DNA of 64,000 nucleotides from assembly GCF_039888675.1 (NCBI RefSeq), contig NZ_JBDQQR010000001.1, positions 1,240,001-1,304,000 on the forward strand. The letters are read 5' to 3'. Under the pieces are notes generated by a model. That model was not told the DNA's origin and did not search any database. It was given only the letters and a program-made list of their open reading frames with translations. Positions within the stretch are counted from its first letter, which is position 1, and each line of letters begins with the position of its first letter. The translations under genes were made by a program, and so were the position numbers. This DNA comes from Mesorhizobium sp. CAU 1732 (lineage in GTDB: Bacteria > Pseudomonadota > Alphaproteobacteria > Rhizobiales > Rhizobiaceae). Below, one piece after another: positions 27,249 through 36,311 of this stretch.

Positions 27249-29303
27249 TCAAATCCTCAGCGCGAAGCGGATTCCGTCATAGATGGCTGCGTGGATGTTG
27301 CGCGATGCAACCGCATCCCCGATGCGAAACAGCGTGAACGCGGCAGCCGGATCGCTTTCCGGAAAGATGTCCCCGCCCCGCACCAGCCGCTCATAGTCGA
27401 CCGCGCCACGGTTTTTCGAGAGCGGCTTGAGCGCGTGATAGAGCTCGTCGTTCGCCATCGTGCCGTGCTCGACCACCACCTGATCGACGACGCGTTCCGC
27501 GCGCCACTCACTGGCGAAATCCGAGCCGAGGGTGGCGACCAGCTTGTTGCCGTCGCGGCGCACGGCGATGAGGCGGGTGTTGATGGTCACGGTCACGTCT
27601 TTTTCGTGGAACACGCGCATATAGGGCACGTGGTTCATGCCGCCCATTTCCGGTGCGAAGAAACGCTCCGGCGAGACGAGTTCCAGCCTCGACCCGGCAT
27701 TGGCGATCATCTCGGCCGCCGTCATGCCCGGATGCCCGCCATTGTCGTCGTAGAGCAGGACCGATTCCGCTGGCTTGGCCGCGCCGGACACGATGTCCCA
27801 GCTCGACGTGACGAGGTCGTCGCCTGTCTCCAGCGGCGGGTTCTGCGGCATGCCGCCGGTCGCCACAATGACGATGTCCGGCGACAATGCCAGAACGTCG
27901 TCGGCTTCGGCCCAGACATCGTAGCGGATGTCGACGCCCAGATGCTCCAGCTCGGACAGCCGCCAGTCGATGATGCCGACGAGTTCGCGCCGGCGCGGAT
28001 TCTGGATGGCGAGATTGATCTGGCCGCCGGCCTTGCCCGAGGCTTCCATGATGGTGACGGAATGTCCACGTTCGGCTGCCACGCGCGCAGCTTCAAGCCC
28101 TGCCGGACCGGCCCCGACGACCACGACCCTGCGCGCCGGGCCTTGGCTGCGTGCGATGACATGCGGGATCGACGCCTCGCGCCCCGTCGCCGCATTGTGG
28201 ATGCACAGCGCCTCGCCGCCCTCGTAGATGCGATCGAGGCAGTAGGTCGCGCCGACGCAAGGGCGGATGCGGTGTTCCTCTCCACGCGCGACCTTGGCGA
28301 CGATGTGCGGCTCGGCAATATGCGGCCGTGTCATGCCGACCATGTCGAGCTTCCCGGATGCGATCGCATGGCGCGCGGTTGCCACGTCAGCGATACGAGC
28401 CGCATGGAAGACCGGGAAGTTTGTCGCGGCGCGCACTTCGCCGGCGAAATCGAGATGCGGGGCGGAGCGCATGCCGGTGATCGGGATCACGCCGGTCAAG
28501 GCGGCGTCCGTGTCGATATGGCCGCGAATGATGTTGAGGAAGTCGATCCCGCCACCACGCGTCAGGCGCTGCGCGATCTCCACGCCTTGGCTGCGCGAGA
28601 TGCCGGTGGAAAAATCCTCGTCCGCGACCATGCGGACGCCGACGATGAAATCCGGACCGACCGCCTTGCGCACGGCCTCGATGACGAGGTTGGAAAAGCG
28701 CATCCGATTGTCGAGCGAGCCGCCGAACGCATCGGCGCGGTGGTTGGTCGCGGGCGACCAGAAACCGTCCATCAAATGGCCGTAGGCCTCGAACTCGATG
28801 CCGTCGAGCCCGGCTGCGTGCATCCGTTGCGCGGCTGACGCGTAGTCGGCGACGATGCGGTCTATGTCCCAGTCCTCTGCTTCCTTGGGGAAGGCGCGAT
28901 GGGCAGGCTCGCGCACCGGCGAGGCGGAGAGCACCGGCAGCCAGTCGGCCTTGTTCCAGCCGGTGCGGCGGCCGAGATGGGTCAACTGGATCATGACCTT
29001 GCAGTCATGCTCGTGGCAGGCGTCGGCAAGCTCGCCCAGCCAGGGCACGATCCCGTCGCGATAGGCCTGGAGGTTGCCGAAGGCGGCCGGGCTGTCGCGC
29101 GAGACCAGCGCCGAACCCGCCGTCATCGTCATGGCGATGCCGCCCTTGGCCTTCTCGGCGTGGTAGAGCCGATAGCGCTCCTTGGGCAGCCCGTCCTCGG
29201 AATAGGCCGGCTCGTGCGCCGTCGACATGACGCGATTCTTGAGCGTCAGATGCTTGAGCTGGAAAGGCTGGAGGAGCGGGTCGGAAGGCGTGCGGTTTGT
29301 CAT
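27249..29303 (-). CDS. NADH:flavin oxidoreductase, dimethylglycine/N-methyl-amine demethylase-like
   Basis: A 684-residue two-part flavoenzyme: an N-terminal FMN TIM barrel of old-yellow-enzyme type (residues 10–340) and a C-terminal FAD/NAD domain (VVVVGAGPAGLEAAR, about 388). The organisation matches 2,4-dienoyl-CoA reductase, trimethylamine dehydrogenase and rhizobial DgcA/StcD demethylases. The iron-sulfur segment is unusual: Cys349, Cys355 and Cys367 are kept but the second ligand position (352) is Ala. Length and the nearby MttB homologue favour a betaine or N-methyl-amine demethylase. The ATG at 29303 is the homology start. A longer frame to 29825 runs through the toxin and antitoxin genes. 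Confidence 0.85.
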   Translation of the reverse strand: MTNRTPSDPLLQPFQLKHLTLKNRVMSTAHEPAYSEDGLPKERYRLYHAEKAKGGIAMTMTAGSALVSRDSPAAFGNLQAYRDGIVPWLGELADACHEHDCKVMIQLTHLGRRTGWNKADWLPVLSASPVREPAHRAFPKEAEDWDIDRIVADYASAAQRMHAAGLDGIEFEAYGHLMDGFWSPATNHRADAFGGSLDNRMRFSNLVIEAVRKAVGPDFIVGVRMVADEDFSTGISRSQGVEIAQRLTRGGGIDFLNIIRGHIDTDAALTGVIPITGMRSAPHLDFAGEVRAATNFPVFHAARIADVATARHAIASGKLDMVGMTRPHIAEPHIVAKVARGEEHRIRPCVGATYCLDRIYEGGEALCIHNAATGREASIPHVIARSQGPARRVVVVGAGPAGLEAARVAAERGHSVTIMEASGKAGGQINLAIQNPRRRELVGIIDWRLSELEHLGVDIRYDVWAEADDVLALSPDIVIVATGGMPQNPPLETGDDLVTSSWDIVSGAAKPAESVLLYDDNGGHPGMTAAEMIANAGSRLELVSPERFFAPEMGGMNHVPYMRVFHEKDVTVTINTRLIAVRRDGNKLVATLGSDFASEWRAERVVDQVVVEHGTMANDELYHALKPLSKNRGAVDYERLVRGGDIFPESDPAAAFTLFRIGDAVASRNIHAAIYDGIRFALRI

Positions 29304-29314
29304 ACTGTCTACGA

Positions 29315-29611
29315 TCAGCGGGGTTGTGCGGGCATGGAGCGAGGATTGCGAGCGCCGTGGCGGATGCGCAAGACAAGTACCTCCGACGATGTGAGACGAT
29401 AGAATATGAGATAGGGGTACGGATGTGTGTTCGTGATCTTGATCTGTGCCCTGTCCGTATCGCGACCGGTTAGCGGGTAGTCCCGGATGTTGACGAGAAT
29501 CTCCGCGAGACGCGCCTCGAACCGGGTGTTCGCCAGCGGCGATACGGACAAGAGATAGTCTGAAATTGCTCGAAGGTCGGCGGAAGCGGCGGTCGTGAGC
29601 CGGACCTTCAT
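29315..29611 (-). CDS. parE: ParE/RelE superfamily toxin
   Basis: A 98-residue basic protein with the ParE fold sequence: LTTAASADLRAISDYL at the N-terminus, a middle helix, and YLIFYRLTSSEVLVLRIRHGARNP at the C-terminus. Family members poison gyrase (ParE) or cleave mRNA (RelE); sequence by eye favours ParE. Its ATG overlaps the upstream antitoxin stop by four bases. It lies between the flavin oxidoreductase and MttB genes, all on the same strand. Confidence 0.88.
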   Translation of the reverse strand: MKVRLTTAASADLRAISDYLLSVSPLANTRFEARLAEILVNIRDYPLTGRDTDRAQIKITNTHPYPYLIFYRLTSSEVLVLRIRHGARNPRSMPAQPR

Positions 29612-29838
29612 TTGCGATACTTTGCAAAGATGGCCTCGACCTCCTCTTCGGTTGCGAACTCGCCGCGTTCCACCTGCGCCAGCGCGAAATCAATAGCCGC
29701 ATTCTCTTCGTCGGAGAGGACGTAGGGAACTTCCTCCGCGCCGTTTGCGACATCGAGTATCGCTCGCGCGGCCTGGTCTTGCTTCTCCGGCGGCAACTTG
29801 CGGACCACATCAAGCGCCATTTCAAGGAGTTCGGTCAT
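29608..29838 (-). CDS. Antitoxin of the ParE-type module
   Basis: A 76-residue acidic protein starting MTELLEMALDVVRKLPPEKQ. It is helical and ends in EEVEAIFAKYRK. Length, acidity, coupling to the toxin and order (antitoxin first) support the call; the DNA-binding type is not clear from sequence, and it is not a plain RHH ParD. The ATG at 29838 has GGAAG about ten bases upstream. A longer start at 29928 gives a Thr/Ala-rich, unlikely N-terminus. Confidence 0.75.
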   Translation of the reverse strand: MTELLEMALDVVRKLPPEKQDQAARAILDVANGAEEVPYVLSDEENAAIDFALAQVERGEFATEEEVEAIFAKYRK

Positions 29839-30011
29839 GGCTGAAACTTCCCTTTCTGTGGAGCTTCGCGACCCTAGATAACGGCTGTGACCCTCTGGCG
29901 CCGTTGTCGCCGCAGTCTCGGTCGTCATTTGATCACGAAACGAATTTTACCATCCCCAGTGCCCCAGGTCACTCATGGGCGAGCCATCGCGAAGAACAGA
30001 CAGGGGCGCAT

Positions 30012-31574
30012 TCAATACCATGCGTCCTCCATCTCGGCCTTTCGCCTTGCCATGAAATCCTCCAGCGCCTCGTCGATCGCCTCGTCCAGCGGTGGGGCTT
30101 CGTACTCGGCAAGGGTCTTCTTCCAGGCCCTGTTGGCGCGGATCGCGGCGTCTTCCGATCCGGCGGCCTCCCACTTCTCGTAGGGTTCATTATCGGCCAC
30201 GCCGGAATCCCAGAAGGCGGTCTCGTAGTTCGCCATCGTGTGCGCGCAGCCGAAGAAGTGGCTTCCGGGGCCAACCTCGCGGAAGGCGTCCAGCGCGAGC
30301 TGGTTATCGTCGATCACCACGCCGTCGAGATAGGTGTGGAGCGCGCCGCAGAAATCGGCGTCCATGACGAACTTTTCGTAGGACATGGACAGGAGCCCGT
30401 CGAGGAAACCGGCGGAGTGGAGAATGAAGTTCGCCCCGCAATGAACGGCGGCCAGCATCGACATCGTGCCTTCGTTCATCGCGTGCGCGTCCGGCAGCTT
30501 CGACGTGGTGAAATTGCCCGAGCATCGCAATGGCAGGTTGAGGCGTCGTGCAAGCTGCCCGATCACCATGGAGCCGATCGCAGGTTCCGGCGTCCCGAAT
30601 GTCGGTGAGCCCGAGCGCAGAGACATGGATGAGAGGAAGTTGCCGAAGATGACCGGCGCGCCCTTGCGCTCGAGCTGCGTCAACGCGCAACCGGCCATGG
30701 TCTCGGCGAGCGACTGCGCGATCGCGCCGGCGTTGGTGACCGGCCCCATCGCGCCGCCGAGGATGAACGGCACGATCACCGCCGCCTGGTTGGCGCGGGC
30801 ATAGGCGCGCAGGGCGGTGGTCATGGTCGCGTCCCACACCAGCGGCGAGTTGACGTTGACATTGCCGAGGATGACGCAGTTTTGGTCGACGAAGTCCTCT
30901 CCGAAGACGATGCGCGTCATGTCGATGGAGTCTTCGGCGCGCGCCTCCGACGTCACCGATCCCATGAAACCACGATCGGAATAGCGGATGTGGCTGTAGA
31001 CCATGTCGAGGTGGCGTTTGTTGACCGGCACGTCGACCGGCTCGCAGATCGTGCCGCCGGAATGATGCAGCCAGGGCGACGATTGCGCCAGCTTCACGAA
31101 GTTGCGGAAATCCTCGATCGTGCCGTAGCGGCGGCCTTTGTCGATATCCATGACGAAGGGCGAGCCATAGGCGGGCGAAAAGACGACCGACTTGCCGCCG
31201 ATCTCGATCGACCGTTCGGGATTGCGTGCATGCTGGGTGAAGGAGGCCGGCGCGGATTTCAGGATTTCGCGCAGCATTCCGGGCTCGAAGCGCACCAGTT
31301 CCCCGTCGATCGTCGCGCCGGCACGCCGCCAATGATCGAGCGCGACCGGATCGTCGCGGAACTCGATGCCGATTTCAGCGAGGATACGATCGGCGGTTTT
31401 CTCGATCCGCAGGAGGTTTTCTTCGCCGAGGATGTCGTAGGTCGGGATGTTGCGGACGATATAGGGCCGCCCGAGCCCTTGCGATCCATGGCTGCGTTGC
31501 TCGCGCCGCGCGACCCGCCCGCCGCGCTCGCGCCTGCGCTCGGTCTGCATCGTGCCTGCTACGGAAGTGACCAT
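30012..31574 (-). CDS. MttB-family (trimethylamine/betaine) methyltransferase, non-pyrrolysine type
   Basis: A 520-residue TIM-barrel methyltransferase of the MttB superfamily. Recognisable blocks include [54 protein letters not shown] and the C-terminal [13 protein letters not shown] found in rhizobial members. The frame is continuous with no in-frame amber codon, so it is a non-pyrrolysine homologue. Known relatives demethylate glycine betaine, proline betaine or carnitine onto a corrinoid protein. No corrinoid protein gene is nearby, so the acceptor is unknown. It is divergent from tdh. It precedes the antitoxin, toxin and flavin oxidoreductase on the same strand. Confidence 0.85.
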   Translation of the reverse strand: MVTSVAGTMQTERRRERGGRVARREQRSHGSQGLGRPYIVRNIPTYDILGEENLLRIEKTADRILAEIGIEFRDDPVALDHWRRAGATIDGELVRFEPGMLREILKSAPASFTQHARNPERSIEIGGKSVVFSPAYGSPFVMDIDKGRRYGTIEDFRNFVKLAQSSPWLHHSGGTICEPVDVPVNKRHLDMVYSHIRYSDRGFMGSVTSEARAEDSIDMTRIVFGEDFVDQNCVILGNVNVNSPLVWDATMTTALRAYARANQAAVIVPFILGGAMGPVTNAGAIAQSLAETMAGCALTQLERKGAPVIFGNFLSSMSLRSGSPTFGTPEPAIGSMVIGQLARRLNLPLRCSGNFTTSKLPDAHAMNEGTMSMLAAVHCGANFILHSAGFLDGLLSMSYEKFVMDADFCGALHTYLDGVVIDDNQLALDAFREVGPGSHFFGCAHTMANYETAFWDSGVADNEPYEKWEAAGSEDAAIRANRAWKKTLAEYEAPPLDEAIDEALEDFMARRKAEMEDAWY

Positions 31575-31633
31575 GACGTTGCTCCCCTGCGTCTGCCAAG
31601 GCTAAGGCGTCTATGCAACGCTGAACAGAACTC

Positions 31634-31656
31634 TTTGCGCCTTTCGATGACGCAAA
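31634..31656. promoter_or_regulatory. Inverted repeat between mttB-like and tdh
   Basis: TTTGCG–N11–CGCAAA, a perfect six-base inverted repeat, lies in the 135-base divergent gap, about 55 bases before the tdh start. It could be an operator for either gene. The arms are short, so chance is possible. Confidence 0.35.
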
Positions 31657-31709
31657 TGCGGAAGCGGCATGGTAATGGCTGCGCCAGTTTTGATGCAGAG
31701 GAGACGGCG

Positions 31710-32744
31710 ATGTCCAACATGATGCGCGCCCTTGTGAAGGCGAAGGCCGAACCGGGTATCTGGATGGAAGAGGTTCCGGTTCCCGAGATCGGGCCCAACG
31801 ACGTGCTCATCAAGGTGAAGAAGTCGGCGATCTGCGGCACGGACGTCCACATCTACAACTGGGACCAGTGGGCGCAGAAGACCGTGCCCGTGCCGATGGT
31901 GACGGGCCATGAATTCGTCGGAACGGTCGCCGATTTTGGCGCGGCGGTGAATGAGTACACGGTCGGGCAGCGCGTTTCGGGCGAGGGCCATATCGTCTGC
32001 GGCCATTGCCGCAACTGCCGGGCGGGCAGGGGGCATCTCTGCCGCAACACGCTCGGCGTCGGCGTCCATCGCGCGGGCTCCTTCGCGGAATATGTCGTCC
32101 TGCCCAAGCACAATGTCGTGGCCATTCCCGACGACGTGCCGGATGAGGTGGCGGCGATTTTCGATCCGCTCGGCAACGCGGTGCACACGGCCCTGTCGTT
32201 CGATCTCGTCGGCGAGGATGTGTTGGTGACGGGCGCCGGCCCCATCGGGATCATGGGCGCGCTGGTCGCGCAATGCGTCGGCGCGCGCAAGGTCGTCATC
32301 ACCGACATCAATCCGGTGCGTCTCGACCTCGCCCGCAAGATGGGCATCCATCACGTCGTCGATGCCGTCAACGAGAACCTGCGCGATGTTATGCGCGAGG
32401 AGGGCATGACCGAGGGCTTCGACGTCGGCTTGGAAATGTCGGGCTCGGCGGTCGCCTTCCGCGACATGATCGACACGATGAACAATGGCGGCAAGATCGC
32501 CATCCTCGGCATCGCGCCGACAGGCTTCGAGATCGACTGGAACAAGGTCATCTTCAAGATGCTGCATCTGAAGGGCATCTACGGCCGTGAGATGTTCGAG
32601 ACCTGGTACAAGATGATCGCGCTGGTGCAGGGGCCGCTCGACGTGACCGGACTGATCACGCACCGCATCGGCATCGACGACTATCAGGCCGGTTTCGATG
32701 CGATGCGCAGCGGCAATTCCGGCAAGGTGGTAATGGACTGGTAG
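31710..32744 (+). CDS. tdh: L-threonine 3-dehydrogenase
   Basis: A 344-residue zinc medium-chain dehydrogenase. The catalytic zinc site is [11 protein letters not shown] and GHE; the structural zinc Cys cluster is [15 protein letters not shown]; the NAD site is [11 protein letters not shown]. It oxidises L-threonine to 2-amino-3-oxobutyrate, the Kbl substrate. The usual tdh–kbl operon is split here, kbl being at 23723. The start is ATG 31710 ([10 protein letters not shown]) after GAGGAGACGG. A strong stem-loop follows directly after the stop. Confidence 0.97.
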   Translation: MSNMMRALVKAKAEPGIWMEEVPVPEIGPNDVLIKVKKSAICGTDVHIYNWDQWAQKTVPVPMVTGHEFVGTVADFGAAVNEYTVGQRVSGEGHIVCGHCRNCRAGRGHLCRNTLGVGVHRAGSFAEYVVLPKHNVVAIPDDVPDEVAAIFDPLGNAVHTALSFDLVGEDVLVTGAGPIGIMGALVAQCVGARKVVITDINPVRLDLARKMGIHHVVDAVNENLRDVMREEGMTEGFDVGLEMSGSAVAFRDMIDTMNNGGKIAILGIAPTGFEIDWNKVIFKMLHLKGIYGREMFETWYKMIALVQGPLDVTGLITHRIGIDDYQAGFDAMRSGNSGKVVMDW

Positions 32745-32776
32745 GGCCCACCGGAAATCCGTTTCCGGTTGGGGCC
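32745..32776 (+). terminator. Stem-loop terminator after tdh
   Basis: CCGGAAA–TCCG–TTTCCGG forms a perfect inner stem, extended by GGCCC and GGGGCC with a small bulge. It begins at the base after the tdh stop. No U-run follows, so it may be Rho-assisted or protect the mRNA end. Confidence 0.55.
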
Positions 32777-32861
32777 TTGGCGGAGCAACACGATCTTTGA
32801 TGGCGACGCGAAGCTCTGCTAGCAAGCCTCGCACCGACCCGATTTACGAGCATCGACCGGC

Positions 32862-33374
32862 ATGCGTGAATTTCTGAAAACCCTCCTCATCCGCCATGAG
32901 CCTCCGATCGCGATTTCGGCAAATCTGCGCGCCGGGGTCGCCGCGATCATCGGCATGTCTCTCGTCGGCGCGATCTCCGCGTGGACCGGACTGCCGCTTC
33001 TCCTGGCGCCGCTCGGTGCGACAGCCGGCCTGCTGTTCGGTCAGCCGTCCAGCCCGCTTTCGCAGCCGGTGAACGTGATGGGCGGGTATCTCGTCGGCAC
33101 GATCGTCTGCGAGGGAGCGTTCCTCTTCTTTCCCGGCGAATGGATCGCCGTCGCGGCCGCCGTGGGTCTGACGATCGTTCTGATGAGAGGGTTGCGGGTC
33201 ACGCACTCGCCTGCCGCCGCATTGCCGATACTGGGCTTCGGCGAGCCGGTTCATGGCCTCGAACTGTTCATGGTGGTCTTCCTGTCGAGCGTTCTCCTGA
33301 TCGCGCTGGCTTTCGTCGTCCACCGTATTCCGCCGAGACGACCCTATCCGCTCCCGGCCGATCACAGCGACTGA
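32862..33374 (+). CDS. HPP family membrane protein
   Basis: A 170-residue protein with about four to five membrane helices. The N-terminal GLPLLLAPLGATAGLLFGQPSSPLSQP block is the HPP family signature; the later THSPAAALPILGF block replaces the eponymous His-Pro-Pro. Members are inner-membrane proteins, some linked to nitrite transport in plant plastids, with no clear bacterial role. No neighbour clarifies its job. It ends 25 bases before the ECF41 promoter. Confidence 0.8.
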   Translation: MREFLKTLLIRHEPPIAISANLRAGVAAIIGMSLVGAISAWTGLPLLLAPLGATAGLLFGQPSSPLSQPVNVMGGYLVGTIVCEGAFLFFPGEWIAVAAAVGLTIVLMRGLRVTHSPAAALPILGFGEPVHGLELFMVVFLSSVLLIALAFVVHRIPPRRPYPLPADHSD

Positions 33375-33399
33375 TGTGCTGTAAAATAATCGGGGTGCA

Positions 33400-33426
33400 T
33401 GTCACACTGGCGCACCTTGCCTCGTC
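33400..33426 (+). promoter_or_regulatory. ECF41-type sigma promoter
   Basis: TGTCACA (33400–33406), a 16-base spacer, then CGTC (33423–33426). This is exactly the promoter I recall for ECF41 sigma factors. It lies 33 bases before the CMD gene that is paired with an ECF41 sigma gene, so positive autoregulation is strongly implied. Confidence 0.85.
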
Positions 33427-33459
33427 ATGACGTCGGAACCATCAAAAAGGAGACCGATC

Positions 33460-33933
33460 ATGACTGCCAGACTTAATCCGTTTGCCGCCGCTCCCGCGAT
33501 GATGAAGAGCTGGGCCGGTGCGTCCATCGCCATCGCTTCCAGCCTCGACCCGAGCCTTGTCGAGCTTGTGAAGATTCGCGCGTCCCAGATCAACGGATGC
33601 GCCAACTGCATCAACATGCACACGGTGGAAGCGCGCGAAAAGGGTGAAACCGAGCAGCGCATCTACCTGCTGTCGGCCTGGCGCGAGGCGCCTTGCTATA
33701 CCGACCGCGAACGTGCCGCGCTTGGCTGGACCGAGGCCCTGACGCGGCTTTCCGAAGGCCATACGCACCCACATGCATACGAAGCCCTGGATGCCCATTT
33801 CACGGAGGAGGAACAGGTCAAGCTCACCTTGATGATCAATGTGATCAACGGGTGGAACCGCCTCGCGGTCGGTTTCGGCCTGTGGGCCGAACCGGCGGCG
33901 GCGAAAGAGGCTGCGAGGGCCGCTGCCGCATGA
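33460..33933 (+). CDS. Carboxymuconolactone decarboxylase / AhpD-like protein
   Basis: A 157-residue all-helical CMD protein. CANCINMHT contains the redox CxxC plus downstream His of AhpD-like peroxidase partners. GGAG precedes the ATG at 33460. In ECF41 systems the target gene is commonly a COE protein (carboxymuconolactone decarboxylase, oxidoreductase or epimerase); this one fits. Its stop overlaps the sigma factor start (ATGA). Probable role is disulfide redox chemistry or a stress response; the substrate is unknown. Confidence 0.92.
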   Translation: MTARLNPFAAAPAMMKSWAGASIAIASSLDPSLVELVKIRASQINGCANCINMHTVEAREKGETEQRIYLLSAWREAPCYTDRERAALGWTEALTRLSEGHTHPHAYEALDAHFTEEEQVKLTLMINVINGWNRLAVGFGLWAEPAAAKEAARAAAA

Positions 33934-34790
33934 CGACGAGGGCAGGCTCCGAGGACGCAGCGGCGAGTTTCGACCCGCTGCGTCCAAAGCTCATGCGTGT
34001 CGCATACCGGATGCTCGGCTCCGTCGCCGATGCCGAGGATGCCGTACAGGAGGCCTTCATCCGCTGGATGGGGGCCGACCGCAGTGACGTGCGCGAGCCT
34101 GAAGCATTCCTCCGGCGTACGGTTACGCGCCTTTGTCTCGATCAGCTCAAATCCGCGCGACGCCGGCGCGAGACCTATATTGGGCCATGGCTTCCCGATC
34201 CTGTCCTGGAAGAGGACGAAGAGGAAGACGTAACCTTGCCGCTGATGCTTGCGCTGGAACGTCTTTCGCCGCTCGAGCGGGCCGCCTTTCTGCTGCACGA
34301 CGTCTTCGGGGTGGACTTCGACGAGGTTGCGGCGACGATCCAGCGCGAGCCTGCTGCCTGCCGCCAACTGGCCGCCCGCGCGCGCACCCATGTCCGCGAG
34401 GCGCGGCCTCGTTTCCAGGTCGACAAACAGCATGGACTGAAGCTCGCGCAAGCCTTCTTCGCCGCCACGCGCAACGGGGATATGAAGGCGCTCGGTACGA
34501 TGCTTGCGGCTGATGTCAGCATTCATGCGGATGGCGGTGGCAAGCGCCCCGCAGCCATGAAGCCGATCCTCGGGCTCGATGCCGTCATGAGATTCCACGA
34601 ACGCATGACAGGCTGGTTCCGCGAGAATGGCTCGACGCTTGTTCGTACGGTTTTCGTCAACGGGTTGCCCGGCTTCGTCACGCTGGAAGCCGATGGAGAA
34701 CTCCAGACGACCGCGCTGGAAATCGAGGACGGAAGGATCGTTGCAATTTATGTGGTGCGGAATCCCGAGAAGCTGAGGCATCTGCATTAG
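33930..34790 (+). CDS. sigJ: ECF41-family RNA polymerase sigma factor (SigJ-like)
   Basis: A 286-residue sigma factor. Sigma region 2 (LRVAYRMLGSVADAEDAVQ-type, seen as MRVAYRMLGSVADAED) and region 4 (LSPLERAAFLLHDVFGVDFD) are followed by a C-terminal SnoaL/NTF2-like domain. All three ECF41 signatures are visible: WLPDP in the linker, DGGGK at about residue 200, and NPEKL near the C-terminus. In the family the C-terminal domain replaces an anti-sigma factor and tunes activity. It is translationally coupled to the CMD gene and should drive the promoter at 33400. Confidence 0.95.
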   Translation: MTTRAGSEDAAASFDPLRPKLMRVAYRMLGSVADAEDAVQEAFIRWMGADRSDVREPEAFLRRTVTRLCLDQLKSARRRRETYIGPWLPDPVLEEDEEEDVTLPLMLALERLSPLERAAFLLHDVFGVDFDEVAATIQREPAACRQLAARARTHVREARPRFQVDKQHGLKLAQAFFAATRNGDMKALGTMLAADVSIHADGGGKRPAAMKPILGLDAVMRFHERMTGWFRENGSTLVRTVFVNGLPGFVTLEADGELQTTALEIEDGRIVAIYVVRNPEKLRHLH

Positions 34791-34942
34791 CTTTCGCAGA
34801 AACGGTCGCAGGGATTTGAAAGAGTTTAGCGATTTCAGCCACCGGGCCTTTACCGCCTTTGCAGGTTTCCGTCGCGGTTAAGCGACGATTTCTACTTCCA
34901 TGCCAGTGTCATGCGGCGCAACACGGGCATGGGAGACGCATC

Positions 34943-35884
34943 ATGCGGCCGACTTTTCATTTTGACGGCGAGAATCTCGCCGAGACCTGGAACAAGCACA
35001 TTCTTCCCGTCCGCCACGATCTGGCGACGAATCCGCTCTTTTCCGATGAAGAGCTCGCGAAGCTGATCGAGGGCAACCCGCAGGCGATCCGCGAAGTCTC
35101 GACGATGGACCCGAAGAGCGAGGATCGCAATTCGTGGAAGCGTGCGTCGTTCACCGACATGTCGGGCATGGAAATCCTCGACGCCGTGCGCGGGGGACTG
35201 CTCTGGATCAATGTCGCGGAGGCCGGGTCCTTCGATCCGCGCTACCAGGCGATCATCGACACGCTTCTGGCCGATCTCGCGAAACAGGTGCCGGGGCTGA
35301 AAACCTTCCAGCACCGCATCGGCATCCTGATCTCGTCCCCAAATGCACGGGTGTTCTATCATTGTGACATTCCGGGCCAAGGGCTCATGCATGTGCGCGG
35401 CGAAAAGCGCATCTGGATTTATCCCGATGGCGAGCCTTTCCTGCCGCAGGAGGCGCTGGAGCGGGTCGTGACCGGTCTCTCCTATGAAGAAATCGACTAC
35501 GATCCGTCTTTCGAACGCCATGCCACGGTCATCGACCTGAAGCCGGGCATGGGCGCGCTGTGGCCGCTCAACTACCCGCATCGCGTCATCAATGGCGACA
35601 GTCTCAACGTGTCGTTCACCGTCGAATACTGGACCGACGAAATCCGCCGCCACTACCTCGTCAATCTGGCGAACGGCGTCGCGCGGCACTTCCTTGGCGT
35701 GAAGCCGCGCTCACGGGCGATTTCCGGCCCGATCTTCGCGATGAAGGCGGCGTTTGCAGCAGCATGGAAGCTTTCCGGCGCAAAGAGCTACTTTTCCGCC
35801 AAGATCAAGCCGGACTTCGAAATCCGCAAGCAGCAGAAGCGCCAGAAGGAACTGGCGACGGGGTTCAAGGAAGCTGCGGAGTAG
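34943..35884 (+). CDS. Cupin-like / JmjC-type Fe(II)-2-oxoglutarate protein
   Basis: A 313-residue protein with a cupin_8/JmjC-like core. FYHCDIPGQGLMHVRGEKRIWIY carries the HxD metal pair, and the second His is in PHRVINGDSLNVSF. GGGAG precedes the ATG at 34943. Proteins of this kind in Rhizobiales are often labelled transcriptional regulators, but the motif set points to a hydroxylase or a metal-binding scaffold. The C-terminal tail (KPDFEIRKQQKRQKEL) is basic. Function unknown; a long 150-base gap separates it from sigJ. Confidence 0.75.
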   Translation: MRPTFHFDGENLAETWNKHILPVRHDLATNPLFSDEELAKLIEGNPQAIREVSTMDPKSEDRNSWKRASFTDMSGMEILDAVRGGLLWINVAEAGSFDPRYQAIIDTLLADLAKQVPGLKTFQHRIGILISSPNARVFYHCDIPGQGLMHVRGEKRIWIYPDGEPFLPQEALERVVTGLSYEEIDYDPSFERHATVIDLKPGMGALWPLNYPHRVINGDSLNVSFTVEYWTDEIRRHYLVNLANGVARHFLGVKPRSRAISGPIFAMKAAFAAAWKLSGAKSYFSAKIKPDFEIRKQQKRQKELATGFKEAAE

Positions 35885-35900
35885 GGTGCGGGTTCGCAGG

Positions 35901-36311
35901 CTACGAAACCTGGAGAACCGTCACGCCCTCCTGAAGCGCGGCGGTTTCCAGCTTTCGGTCAAGCGTTACTAGGGCCTCGTTCTTGCGTGCGGCCAGTTCG
36001 AGATAGGCGGCATCGTAGACCGACAGGCCATGTCGCCGCGCCAACCTGACGATCTTCCGGTCATCGTGATCGTTGAAAAGCACGGGATCGAGCGCTTCGA
36101 TCACCGCAATCGCCTGGGCTGTCTCATCCTCTCGAATCCTGCCGCGACGTTCGTTCACGATGAGCGTGTTCCTGAATTCATACCAGAATATGCGAGGCGC
36201 GATCATATCCTCGGCATAGACCATGGCGAGGGCCTGTCTCGCCAGTGTGCTATCCTCGTCCGCAATAACCCATGAAATTGCGACGGAACTGTCGACGACC
36301 AGCGGCATCAA
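35901..36311 (-). CDS. vapC: VapC-type PIN-domain toxin, second module
   Basis: A 136-residue PIN-domain RNase. The N-terminal VVDSSVAISW has the first Asp; YEFRNTL gives the mid Glu; SVYDAAYLELA gives the third Asp; TLDRKL gives the fourth. The catalytic set is complete. The start ATG overlaps the antitoxin stop by four bases. This toxin differs from the one at 1552 and pairs with a different antitoxin class, so cross-talk is unlikely. Confidence 0.92.
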   Translation of the reverse strand: MMPLVVDSSVAISWVIADEDSTLARQALAMVYAEDMIAPRIFWYEFRNTLIVNERRGRIREDETAQAIAVIEALDPVLFNDHDDRKIVRLARRHGLSVYDAAYLELAARKNEALVTLDRKLETAALQEGVTVLQVS

